10,094 bases of DNA from Lonsdalea britannica. Lineage in GTDB: Bacteria; Pseudomonadota; Gammaproteobacteria; Enterobacterales; Enterobacteriaceae. Under the pieces are notes generated by a model that searched no databases, had not been told where the DNA came from, and worked only from the letters and a program-made list of their open reading frames with translations. Made by a program: the position numbers and the translations under genes. Shown piece by piece: positions 1 to 7,205 of the stretch (within the stretch, counting starts at the first letter, position 1; each line of letters begins with the position of its first letter). Location of the stretch: NCBI RefSeq assembly GCF_946477055.1, contig NZ_CAMKXG010000124.1, positions 1-10,094 on the forward strand. Reading direction: 5' to 3'.

Positions 1-473
1 ACCCGAAAATCGGTGCGGACTGGATGCCAAAAGGGCAACAAAGCGCATTGTTACACCGGGGCAGAATCAAAAACATTATCTGGCTGGCGCGTTCCATTCG
101 GGTACGGGACGTGTCCACTACGTCAGCGGCGGAAGTAAAATTTATAGCTTATTTATCATGCTATTAAAAAAGTTACGCCGAACTTACCGTCGAGCGAAAA
201 CCATCACGCGAGTGGTGGATAATTACCTCATCCATAAAGCCGCAAAGTGGCGCGTTGGCTGGCAGAGGACAAGAAGCTCCGGTTACTGTTCCTGTCGACG
301 TACTCGCCGTGGCTGAATCCGATAGAACGCCTGTGGTTGTGGTTACACGAAACCCTAGCGCGAAATCATCAATGCCTATATATGTGGCAGTTACTGGAAC
401 AAGTGAATCAGTTTATGAATGCCGCCTCGCCGTTCCCGGCAATCAACACGGACTGGCTAAAGTGGAGCGGTAA
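1..473 (+). pseudogene. IS630-family transposase, 3' part, frameshifted
   Basis: The window opens inside a transposase gene whose start lies further left. Reading continues across three frames. Frame 3 (from base 3) gives PKIGADWMPKGQQ. Frame 2 (44-238) gives RIVTPGQNQKHYLAGA and, later, the VVDNYLIHK segment with its conserved aspartate. Frame 1 (about 241-438) gives SPWLNPIERLW, the IS630 motif with the catalytic glutamate. Frame 3 again (438-473) gives GNQHGLAKVER and a stop. The shifts fall near 42, 238 and 438, and each can be explained by a one-base change. Together these pieces cover roughly the last 155 codons of a family that usually has about 340. The C-terminal part of the DDE domain is therefore recognisable, but no intact protein can be made. 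Bases 474-497 may hold the element's terminal repeat, but the other end is outside the window, so I cannot confirm that. Confidence 0.85.
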
Positions 474-865
474 TATGCGAAGTTATTTAGGATAAATAGC
501 CTTTTTCCACCCATTCTCATCAGACATTCCGTTTATTTTTATTCTTTAAGTCTGCTTCAGCGCTCTCATCTTTTTCTTATCGTATTTTCCTATTAAGCGT
601 ATCCCAAATAGGCAGGCTATTTTCATATTGACGCATTGCTTGCTTATTAATTCGTCATTATTCTTTGTGTCGATTATGCATTGGTTGTTAATTTAAACAA
701 TAAATAAACATGGATGTTCATATGCAATGTTTTATTTGTTTTTAAAACCTGAAAAATGCCGATGAGAACCCCGGAATTACATTCTTTATACTGTCAAATT
801 ATTGTTTTTTGGTTTTTTATTCTTGTTTTTGGTGCTCGTGCTGCTGAATTTATGAGTTTTGTCCT

Positions 866-890
866 GATTTTAACAAATTTTTGTTAAATC
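866..890. promoter_or_regulatory. AT-rich palindrome, possible operator
   Basis: The arms TTTAACAAA (869-877) and TTTGTTAAA (880-888) are exact inverted repeats separated by TT. GAT (866-868) and ATC (888-890) extend the symmetry with a one-base slip. The two-base centre makes this look more like a protein-binding site than an RNA hairpin. It lies about 230 bases upstream of the fimA start. No specific regulator can be named from the sequence. Confidence 0.4.
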
Positions 891-978
891 TCGCGATTTA
901 TTATTTTTAGAAAATACTCAAAGGGCAGGGGGAGTTCTTCATTCGCAATGATTTCTTAGTCTTGCCGCTTCTGTCTTT

Positions 979-1011
979 ATATAAAGTCACGTCTTCGGCG
1001 TGCCTTTATAT
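979..1011 (+). promoter_or_regulatory. Strong hairpin in the fimA leader
   Basis: ATATAAAGTCACG (979-991) and CGTGCCTTTATAT (999-1011) are inverted repeats that pair at 12 of 13 positions around a 7-base loop; the only mismatch is T987 with C1003. The left arm overlaps a second perfect palindrome, CTTTATATAAAG at 975-986. No T-tract follows, so it is not a typical terminator. It could be an operator or an RNA structure in the 5' leader. It ends about 105 bases upstream of the fimA start codon. Confidence 0.5.
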
Positions 1012-1115
1012 TCATGATGCAGAGGTTCCGGCGGGCGGGAAATACCCCTGTGTTTAAAAAGTACACTCTTAGACTATTTACATAGCCTTTATATTGGTAA
1101 TAAGGAATAGTGACT

Positions 1116-1667
1116 ATGCGTAAAACTCTACTCCGCGCTTTAATCGGCGCGTCTATTCTGTCAGCCGGTTATGCCAGCGCTGCGACGACCGTTGCCGGTG
1201 GTACCGTACACTTTACAGGCCAGATCGTGAATGCGGCTTGTGCGGTCAGCTCAACCTCTTCTAACCAGACGGTTAACCTCGGACAGTATCGTACCGCGAA
1301 CTTCACTGCGGTAGGGGCTTACTCCGGTAAGGTGCCTTTCACGATCAAACTTGAAGATTGCGATCCTACCGTTTCCACGACAGCCGCCGTCGCTTTTAGC
1401 GGATCTGCCGATGGTAACGACAACACCGTATTGTCCACCAGCAACATCAGCGGCGGCAGCGCCGGCGCGGCAGCTGGCGTAGGTATCGAAATTTCCGATA
1501 GCAAAGGCACTGTGCTGTCCCCGACCGGCGCCGCTTTCTCTAGCCCGCAGACGCTGATCACCGGTAGCAACACCCTGAACTTCAACGCTCGCTACAAATC
1601 GACTCTGGCTAACGTAACCCCTGGCGAAGCGGATGCGGATGCCACCTTTACCATGCAGTACGAATAA
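1116..1667 (+). CDS. fimA: Type 1-like fimbrial major subunit
   Basis: A 183-residue pilin that polymerises into the fimbrial rod by donor-strand exchange. Residues 1-22 form a Sec signal peptide ending GYASA. The mature chain begins ATTVAGGTVHFTGQIVNAAC, close to E. coli FimA, and this stretch supplies the donor strand. Cys42 and Cys82 are placed to form the conserved pilin disulfide. The chain ends DADATFTMQYE, with the penultimate Tyr typical of chaperone-recognised subunits. I chose ATG 1116 because AAGGA at 1102-1106 lies at a suitable distance; an in-frame GTG at 1110 sits too close to it. The gene is first in the operon and is followed by a terminator, which fits high expression relative to the assembly genes. 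E. coli has fimI between fimA and fimC, but here the 218-base gap contains no gene. Confidence 0.95.
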   Translation: MRKTLLRALIGASILSAGYASAATTVAGGTVHFTGQIVNAACAVSSTSSNQTVNLGQYRTANFTAVGAYSGKVPFTIKLEDCDPTVSTTAAVAFSGSADGNDNTVLSTSNISGGSAGAAAGVGIEISDSKGTVLSPTGAAFSSPQTLITGSNTLNFNARYKSTLANVTPGEADADATFTMQYE

Positions 1668-1692
1668 CTACTCACGCAGGCAGGGATGCGTT

Positions 1693-1727
1693 ATGGCCGC
1701 CAAGGAGGGCGCCATTTTTGACTTTTT
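1693..1727 (+). terminator. Intrinsic terminator between fimA and fimC
   Basis: ATGGCCGCC (1693-1701) pairs with GGCGCCAT (1708-1715), giving an 8-bp GC-rich stem with one bulged C and a 6-base loop. It is followed at once by TTTTT and then a second run of five T at 1723-1727. It lies 25 bases after the fimA stop. A partly leaky terminator here would give more fimA message than downstream message; the leakiness is inference. I saw no other gene or clear promoter between here and fimC. Confidence 0.75.
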
Positions 1728-1885
1728 GTGAAAACGACGTTGCGACAAACAACGCCGGTTCCGCGTTTCTGTACCGACATCTACCGTGTTAACGGAGGCG
1801 GATTTAGCGTCTGACGTCATCCGACCTCGCGCGTAATGCTCAACCTGTAGCTGTCAATCAGTCATTTTCGTACATGGAGTTTAGC

Positions 1886-2590
1886 GTGCTTAATTCAACT
1901 TTTTTCCGCCGCGCTTTGGCCGGTATGGCGCTGTCCGTTTTAACCGTCATTCCGCTGGCGGCGCAGGCCGGGGGCGTGGCGCTGGGCGCGACGAGGGTGA
2001 TCTATTCCGCCGGTGCGACCCAAACCTCTTTGGGCGTGACCAATACGGATACCAAAAATCCATTTCTTATTCAGTCTTGGGTGGAAGATACGACGGGCAA
2101 GAAAAGCGAGGCCTTTGTGGTCACACCGCCGCTGTTCGTCGCCAAACCATCGGGCGAAAACATTTTACGCATTATGTACGTCGGCACGCCTTTGCCGACC
2201 GATCGCGAATCGGTGTTCTGGATGAACGTTAAGGCGATTCCGTCCGTTGATCGCAGAGATATTCAGGATAAAAACGTTCTGCAATTGGCGGTTCTCTCCC
2301 GCATCAAACTGTTCGTCCGCCCCGTCGGCCTGCCGGAAAGCCCGGCCGAAGCGCCCGCGCATCTGCGATTCCATCGTCAGGGCGATAGCCTCATCATCAC
2401 CAACCCAACGCCTTATTTCGTCACGTTAGTGAACCTCAACCTCGGTACCCGAAAACTTCCTAACACCATGGCGCCGCCTAAAGGAAATGTCACCGTTGCG
2501 TTGCCTACCGATGCAAGTGGCCAGGTGTTCTTCCAGTCAATTAATGACTATGGGGCCAACAGCGCTCGCATTACCGGCGTCATGCAATAG
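1886..2590 (+). CDS. fimC: Periplasmic fimbrial chaperone
   Basis: A 234-residue PapD-type chaperone that binds pilus subunits in the periplasm, completes their fold with its G1 strand and delivers them to the usher. Residues 1-28 are a signal peptide ending AAQA, and the mature chain begins GGVALGATRVIY. Arg37 and Lys141 match the FimC Arg8 and Lys112 pair that anchors the subunit C-terminus; both lie in conserved contexts, GATRVIY and LSRIKLFVRP. The chaperone signature DRESVFWMNVKAIP is present, and the short loop between F1 and G1 fits the FGS class that serves type 1-like pili. The chain ends INDYGANSARITGVMQ, like FimC. I chose GTG 1886 because GGAG at 1876-1879 precedes it by six bases. 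ATG 1874 would add MEFS and has no ribosome binding site, but it remains possible. Confidence 0.93.
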   Translation: MLNSTFFRRALAGMALSVLTVIPLAAQAGGVALGATRVIYSAGATQTSLGVTNTDTKNPFLIQSWVEDTTGKKSEAFVVTPPLFVAKPSGENILRIMYVGTPLPTDRESVFWMNVKAIPSVDRRDIQDKNVLQLAVLSRIKLFVRPVGLPESPAEAPAHLRFHRQGDSLIITNPTPYFVTLVNLNLGTRKLPNTMAPPKGNVTVALPTDASGQVFFQSINDYGANSARITGVMQ

Positions 2591-2632
2591 CGCCGAACAG
2601 TGAACGGCAAATCCCGAACCGGGCATGAAAAA

Positions 2633-2650
2633 GGAGGGTGCATACCCTTC
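2633..2650 (+). promoter_or_regulatory. Hairpin enclosing a strong SD-like sequence
   Basis: GGAGGGT (2633-2639) can pair with ACCCTTC (2644-2650) around the loop GCAT, a 7-bp stem with one G-U pair. The left arm is part of AAAAAGGAGG, an almost ideal Shine-Dalgarno sequence that is not at a usable distance from any convincing start. The GTG at 2638 overlaps the SD-like sequence itself. It lies about 60 bases upstream of the real usher start and could affect ribosome loading there. The function is speculative. Confidence 0.3.
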
Positions 2651-2667
2651 AGGTTGCTTTCCGTCAC

Positions 2668-2693
2668 TTTTTTCAGGAGTTTTTTTCAGGAGT
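2668..2693 (+). repeat. Perfect 13-bp tandem repeat duplicating the fimD SD
   Basis: TTTTTTCAGGAGT occurs twice back to back, at 2668-2680 and 2681-2693. Each copy holds the Shine-Dalgarno core AGGAG. The second core ends eight bases before ATG 2701 and so serves the usher start; the first is 13 bases further away and too distant. The repeat looks like a recent slippage duplication. Loss or gain of a unit would change SD number but not the reading frame. Confidence 0.8.
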
Positions 2694-2700
2694 TTTTCAT

Positions 2701-5361
2701 ATGCGGCCATTATATCGGAAGCCCCATTTCAGACAGTCGCGCGCCACGCCGTTATGGCGGTTGTCGCCGCTGTGCCGGGCGATCGCGTTATGCGTAGCAT
2801 TACCTTCGGCCGGCGCTTATGCCGAACTGTTTTTTAACCCGGCGTTCTTATCCAGCGATCCTTCGGCGGTGGCGGATTTGTCGCGGTTCGAGCAGGGAAA
2901 AGGGCAGGTGCCGGGGATCTATCACGTCGATGTCTATGTGAACGATGAATTCGTCGAAACGCGGAATATCCGGTTTGATGCGCGCAAACCGACAGCCGCT
3001 GGTGTAACGCCGCTCGAACACGAGTCGGACGATACGGGGTTAGTACCCTGCATTACCCGCTCGCAGGTTGAGTCGCTCAACATCAACATGTCGGCATTCC
3101 CGGCCGCCGCTGGTAGCTCGGGGCAGGAGTGCGTGGCGCTGACGCACATCGTCCCCGACTCCCATATGGTGTTTGATTTCGAACTGCAACGCCTGAATAT
3201 CAGCCTGCCTCAAGCTTCGCTCAATAACAGCGGCCGCGGCTACATTCCGCCGGAACAGTGGGATGACGGCATCTCCGCCGCGCTGCTGAACTATGACTTC
3301 ACCGGTAGCAATAGCTCCGGCGACGACAGCAGCAACAACTACTTCCTCAATCTGAACAGCGGCCTTAACTGGGGCGGATGGCGCCTGCGGGATTACTCCA
3401 CCTGGAACTACTACAGCTTTGAGGGGCGGCATACGCGCAACTGGCAGCATGTTAATACCTATTTGCAGCACGCGATTATTCCGCTCAAAAGCGAACTTAC
3501 CCTCGGCGACAGCAATACGCCGGGCGATGTGTTCGATACGTTGGGCTTTCGCGGGGCGCAGCTAGCATCGGACGATAATATGCTACCGGACAGCATGCGC
3601 GGATTCGCCCCCACCATCCGCGGCGTCGCGAAAAGCAATGCCCGAGTCACGATCCGGCAGAACGGCTTTATCATTTATCAGTCTTACGTCGCGCCGGGCG
3701 CATTCGCCATCACCGACCTTTATCCGACCTCCTCCAGCGGGGATATGGTGGTCACGGTGACGGAAAGCGACAACAGCTCCAGCACCTTCAGCGTACCCTA
3801 CTCGGCGGTGCCGGTATTACAGCGCGAAGGGCGCGTGAAATACGCGGTGACCGCAGGTAAATACCGCAGCAACTATACCCAGCAGGAAAAACCCGAGTTC
3901 GGGCAAGGCACGGTGATCTGGGGTCTGCCCGGCGGCTTCACGCTGTATGGCGGTACGCAGGTGGCGAAGAAATATCAGGCTGGTGCGATCGGCGCCGGTA
4001 AAAACCTCGGGGACTGGGGCGCGCTGTCGACGGATGTCACCCAAGCATACAGTAAGCTGGCGGATGACAGCCGTCATCAAGGGCAGTCAATGCGCTTCCT
4101 GTACGCCAAGTCGTTGAACACCGTCGGCACCAACTTCCAGCTGCTGGGCTACCGCTACTCCACGCAGGGCTACTACACGCTCGATGAAACCAGCTATCGT
4201 CGCATGATCGGTACAAACTACGATACCGATGACGGACTGACCGACCCAACGGTGGAGTACAACAATTACTACAACCTTAACTACAACCGTAAAGGGCGTA
4301 TTCAGGTCAACATCACCCAGCAGCTCGGCGATTACGGCTCCGTTTTCCTGAGCGGCAGCCGCCAAACCTACTGGCGTACCAATGACATCAACTCATTGTG
4401 GCAGGTGGGGTACAGCGGCAACTTGAAGGGGGTGAGTTACAGCCTGTCCTTCAACTACAACAAAAGTCCCGGACTGGTGGAGCCAGACAAACGCGCCGCC
4501 TTAAACGTGTCCATTCCTATTGGACAATGGTTGTCCGGCGGCGGCAAAGAGTCGGATATCACCCGCTCGGGTAACACGGCCTATGCCACTTATGCGGCAA
4601 ATACCGACTGGCACGGACAGACAACGCATCAGGCCGGTATTAACGGCACGTTGTTGGATGATAACAACCTGAACTACAGCGTGCTGCAAGGCTACGGCAA
4701 TCACGGCGTCGGCGGCAGCGGCTATGCCAGCCTGAACTATCAGGGACGCCACGGTAACTCCAACGTCGGCTACAACTATGGCAAGCGATACCGGCAGGTT
4801 AACTACGGCCTGAGCGGCGGCCTTGTGGCGCATGACAGCGGCCTCACGCTAAGCCAGCCGCTGGGGGCCACCAACGTATTGATTAAAGCGCCGGGCGCCA
4901 GCGACGTTAACGTAGAAAGCGTGACCGGTGTGAGCACCGACTGGCGCGGCTACGCCGTTATTCCCTACGCGATGACCTACCACCGCAACCGTATTGCTCT
5001 CGATACCACCACGCTGAAGGATAACGCCGATCTGGATGATGCCGTTGTGAACGTGGTGCCGACTCAAGGGGCGTTGGTGCGCGCCGAATTCAAAACGCAT
5101 ATCGGTTCACGCGCGCTGCTGACGCTGATCCGGTCTGACGGGCAGCCGATGCCGTTCGGGTCTGCGGTTTCAACCAATGACGGCCGCTCCGACAGCATCG
5201 TCGGCGATAATGGCCAGGTCTATTTATCCGGCTTGCCGTCCACGGGCAAACTCAACGTGAAGTGGGGCGATGCGACGACTGAACAGTGCGTCGTTCCTTA
5301 TTCACTGCCGAAAGATAGTGCAACGAAAGCGATTAGTTATGCCAAAGTGAGGTGCCAGTAA
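2701..5361 (+). CDS. fimD: Outer-membrane fimbrial usher
   Basis: An 886-residue usher, close in length to E. coli FimD (878). It forms the outer-membrane pore, recruits chaperone-subunit complexes and secretes the growing pilus. Residues 1-41 are a long signal peptide with a basic n-region, ending AGAYA. The periplasmic N-terminal domain starts ELFFNPAFLSSDP and includes GIYHVDVYVN. A cysteine pair follows near LVPCITRSQ and GQECVAL. The plug domain lies at about residues 308-375 (from GVAKSNARVTIRQNGFIIYQ), within a barrel of repeated aromatic strands. The C-terminal domains include DGQPMPFGSAV, GDNGQVYLSGLP and a final Cys pair (EQCVVPY, VRCQ). I chose ATG 2701 for its SD at 2689-2692. GTG 2638 would add 21 residues before the basic region and lies on top of an SD. 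The stop overlaps the next start by one base. Confidence 0.96.
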   Translation: MRPLYRKPHFRQSRATPLWRLSPLCRAIALCVALPSAGAYAELFFNPAFLSSDPSAVADLSRFEQGKGQVPGIYHVDVYVNDEFVETRNIRFDARKPTAAGVTPLEHESDDTGLVPCITRSQVESLNINMSAFPAAAGSSGQECVALTHIVPDSHMVFDFELQRLNISLPQASLNNSGRGYIPPEQWDDGISAALLNYDFTGSNSSGDDSSNNYFLNLNSGLNWGGWRLRDYSTWNYYSFEGRHTRNWQHVNTYLQHAIIPLKSELTLGDSNTPGDVFDTLGFRGAQLASDDNMLPDSMRGFAPTIRGVAKSNARVTIRQNGFIIYQSYVAPGAFAITDLYPTSSSGDMVVTVTESDNSSSTFSVPYSAVPVLQREGRVKYAVTAGKYRSNYTQQEKPEFGQGTVIWGLPGGFTLYGGTQVAKKYQAGAIGAGKNLGDWGALSTDVTQAYSKLADDSRHQGQSMRFLYAKSLNTVGTNFQLLGYRYSTQGYYTLDETSYRRMIGTNYDTDDGLTDPTVEYNNYYNLNYNRKGRIQVNITQQLGDYGSVFLSGSRQTYWRTNDINSLWQVGYSGNLKGVSYSLSFNYNKSPGLVEPDKRAALNVSIPIGQWLSGGGKESDITRSGNTAYATYAANTDWHGQTTHQAGINGTLLDDNNLNYSVLQGYGNHGVGGSGYASLNYQGRHGNSNVGYNYGKRYRQVNYGLSGGLVAHDSGLTLSQPLGATNVLIKAPGASDVNVESVTGVSTDWRGYAVIPYAMTYHRNRIALDTTTLKDNADLDDAVVNVVPTQGALVRAEFKTHIGSRALLTLIRSDGQPMPFGSAVSTNDGRSDSIVGDNGQVYLSGLPSTGKLNVKWGDATTEQCVVPYSLPKDSATKAISYAKVRCQ

Positions 5362-6434
5362 TGCGTCAATTAACAACATCGAAATCGCTTCGGACGGCTA
5401 GAAGAGCTGGGTGGCCGAAACGGCTTTCTATCATGTTGCCCTTACTGACGTTTCCCCTTATCGGTGAATGCGGCAGCGATCTGACGCTGACGTTCAGCGG
5501 GGCAATCAGCTACAGCGGCCCGGCAGATGACGTGTCCATCGGCCAGCAGATCGGCCCGGCTTGGTCGGCGGGCAACAAAAACGTCTATATGTGTAACAAC
5601 TCAAGCAAGGCCACTGCCAAAGCTTATGTCTCCGCCGTGCGTCCCAGCACGGGATTAACGACGACCATCAACGGCGTGAATTATATTATTTACGACTCGG
5701 GCACGCCGGGCATCGGCTTGGTGGTAGGCGTGAAGGATTCGAACGCCACGAACTATTCCGCGCTGACGACGACGCGAAACCAGTGGTATCCGGCCCCGGG
5801 GACCAACACCGTGCCGTATAACGGCATCGGTGGTTACGGTAAGGTCACGTTGGTTAAAACCAGCGGTCACTTACAGACCGGGACGACAACGCTGGCTGCG
5901 CAGAATATTGCGATCGTGCAATGTTATGGCACCGACGGCTCCGCTACCGACTCCGCGTACATCAAAGTCGCCCAGACCCAGATTACAGTTGCCGCGACCG
6001 GTTGTACCGTGCAGTCCGGCGCGAATCGCGTGATTGACATGGGGAATGTCTCTACCGGCAGCCTGCCCTCCGTGGGCAGCCAGTCGGCGGCGAAATCGAC
6101 GTCTATCGGGTTGTCCTGCGATACGGGCATCCATGTGGCGGCGACGATCTCCGACCAGAGCAATACCGCGAATACCAGCAACATCATCGGGCTGACCAGC
6201 GCCTCAACGGCTAAAGGCATCGGCATTCAGGCGTATTACAACGGCAGCTCCACGCCGGTGAGTCTGGGGCCGGACGACTCCAGTAAGGGGAACACCAACC
6301 AGTTCTCCATCGCCGATATTTCCACTCAGGGGCAGTCTGTGACGGTTCCGCTCACGTTCAAATATGTACGAACCGGCGATATGACCGCAGGAACGGCCAA
6401 CGGTCTGGTCGGTGTGACGTTCTCCTATCAGTGA
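5361..6434 (+). CDS. Two-domain fimbrial tip adhesin (adhesin 1)
   Basis: A 357-residue protein with a FimH/LpfD-like layout. After a basic N-terminus and a hydrophobic stretch (residues 22-34), an N-terminal domain runs to about 205 and a C-terminal pilin domain starts near GCTVQSG at 214. The pilin domain has Cys215 and Cys253 for the conserved disulfide and ends TFSYQ, with the penultimate Tyr used in chaperone binding. The N-terminal domain contains GIGLVVGVKD and NQWYPAPGT, which recall Lpf-type adhesins; that likeness is from memory and is weak. Such proteins cap the pilus tip and bind a host receptor, which is unknown here. The signal peptide has no clean AXA site: the region reads PLIGECGSD. 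ATG 5361 overlaps the fimD stop (TAATG) and follows GAGGTG at 5349-5354, so translation is probably coupled to the usher. Confidence 0.85.
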   Translation: MRQLTTSKSLRTARRAGWPKRLSIMLPLLTFPLIGECGSDLTLTFSGAISYSGPADDVSIGQQIGPAWSAGNKNVYMCNNSSKATAKAYVSAVRPSTGLTTTINGVNYIIYDSGTPGIGLVVGVKDSNATNYSALTTTRNQWYPAPGTNTVPYNGIGGYGKVTLVKTSGHLQTGTTTLAAQNIAIVQCYGTDGSATDSAYIKVAQTQITVAATGCTVQSGANRVIDMGNVSTGSLPSVGSQSAAKSTSIGLSCDTGIHVAATISDQSNTANTSNIIGLTSASTAKGIGIQAYYNGSSTPVSLGPDDSSKGNTNQFSIADISTQGQSVTVPLTFKYVRTGDMTAGTANGLVGVTFSYQ

Positions 6435-6441
6435 GGCCATT

Positions 6442-6972
6442 ATGACAATTCATCGAGTAATTCTGGGGAGCGTGGCGCTCAGTATCATGGCCGGTTCGCC
6501 GGTTGCCTCCGCCTATGACTCGTATATCCAGATCAATGGCAATTTGACGTCGAACACCTGTTCGGTCAGTACTGCTTCGCAGAACAAAACGGTCAATCTT
6601 GGCTCGGTGGCGACGAAACAATTCTTTGACGGAGGCTCCCGAGCGCTGACGCCGGTGCGTTTCACCCTCGCTCTGGAGAACTGCGGCGCGGCCGTCACCG
6701 CCGTCTCCACCACCTTCACCGGTACGGCGAATAAAGATGATGCGACGCTGCTGGCGCTGAACAGCAGCAGCACCGCGACCAACGTCGGGATTGCGATTTT
6801 GGATAAAGATCGCAACCGTATCTCGCTTGGCAACGCCAGCGAGCAGTATGCGCTGACCGCCAGTGCCAGCAGCGTGCAACTGGTGTTTTACGGCCAGTAC
6901 GTGGCGACGCAGAGTAGCGTGACCGCGGGTACGGCCAATGGCGACGCGACTTTCACGCTGACCTATCAGTAA
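6442..6972 (+). CDS. Minor fimbrial subunit (pilin 1)
   Basis: A 176-residue FimA-superfamily pilin. The signal peptide (1-24) ends PVASA, and the mature chain starts YDSYIQINGNLTSNTCSVS, with alternating residues suited to a donor strand. Cys40 and Cys81 form the expected disulfide, and the chain ends DATFTLTYQ with the penultimate Tyr. The start lies seven bases after the adhesin 1 stop, with GAGG at 6433-6436 as ribosome binding site, so the two are translationally linked. Its position after an adhesin suggests an adaptor or tip-fibrillum subunit, comparable in role to FimF or FimG, though it is not clearly orthologous to either. It is a close paralogue of the pilin at 8266-8817: 63 of the last 75 residues are identical. 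Confidence 0.88.
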   Translation: MTIHRVILGSVALSIMAGSPVASAYDSYIQINGNLTSNTCSVSTASQNKTVNLGSVATKQFFDGGSRALTPVRFTLALENCGAAVTAVSTTFTGTANKDDATLLALNSSSTATNVGIAILDKDRNRISLGNASEQYALTASASSVQLVFYGQYVATQSSVTAGTANGDATFTLTYQ

Positions 6973-7106
6973 CAGCGTCTGAAAACGCATAGGGAAAAGA
7001 CCGCGCCCTTGATGTACGAACGGCGGGACCATCGTTGTCTTTAGCCGTAACGACATGCGCCGGCGCGGCGACTTCTTGCTCTGAGCTCCCATAGGACTGG
7101 GCATTG

Positions 7107-7136
7107 GCGGGACGGGAATAGCCGTCCTGCTTTCTT
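7107..7136 (+). terminator. Terminator-like hairpin between pilin 1 and adhesin 2
   Basis: GCGGGACGG (7107-7115) pairs with CCGTCCTGC (7122-7130) in a 9-bp stem with one G-U pair and the loop GAATAG. TTTCTT follows at 7131-7136. The T-tract is short, so it may act as a weak terminator or attenuator. It sits in the 230-base gap that separates the first adhesin-pilin pair from the second. The rest of that gap holds a 10-bp palindrome, GCGCCGGCGC at 7057-7066, and no gene or good promoter that I could see. Confidence 0.5.
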
Positions 7137-7205
7137 GCCGGGAACGACAATCACGTGATGCATCTCCCGCAGACTGAAAGATAACGACCATAAGGACGAA
7201 TAGTG

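Larger units (their letters stand above)
474..1115 (+). promoter_or_regulatory. AT-rich leader upstream of fimA
   Basis: About 640 bases without a convincing gene, visibly richer in A and T than the operon and full of T-runs. This is the expected home of the fimbrial promoter and of binding by nucleoid proteins such as H-NS, which is inference from composition. A TATACT hexamer at 787-792 and TATATT at 1007-1012 and 1090-1095 resemble -10 boxes, but none has a good -35 box at the right distance, so I do not name a promoter. The 11-mer GCCTTTATATT occurs at 1002-1012 and again at 1085-1095. I saw no pair of inverted repeats of the fimS type that would flank an invertible promoter, and no recombinase gene is present in the window. 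A 43-codon hydrophobic reading frame at 756-887 has no good ribosome binding site. Confidence 0.5.

Noticed and set aside
496..1109. A fimS-like invertible promoter element
   Set aside because: I found no pair of matching inverted repeats flanking a 200-400 base segment and no FimB/FimE-type recombinase gene; the hairpin at 979-1011 has only a 7-base loop.
1803..1887. Repeated TTTAGCGT at 1803-1810 and 1880-1887, upstream of and at the fimC start
   Set aside because: The match is only eight bases with poor flanking similarity and is probably coincidence.
2638..2700. Upstream GTG start for the usher
   Set aside because: The GTG abuts and partly overlaps its only SD, and it would add 21 residues before an already complete signal peptide. 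ATG 2701 has a correctly spaced SD.
2625..2837. An open frame starting MKKEGAYPS between fimC and fimD
   Set aside because: It has no SD before its ATG and overlaps the usher signal peptide in another frame.
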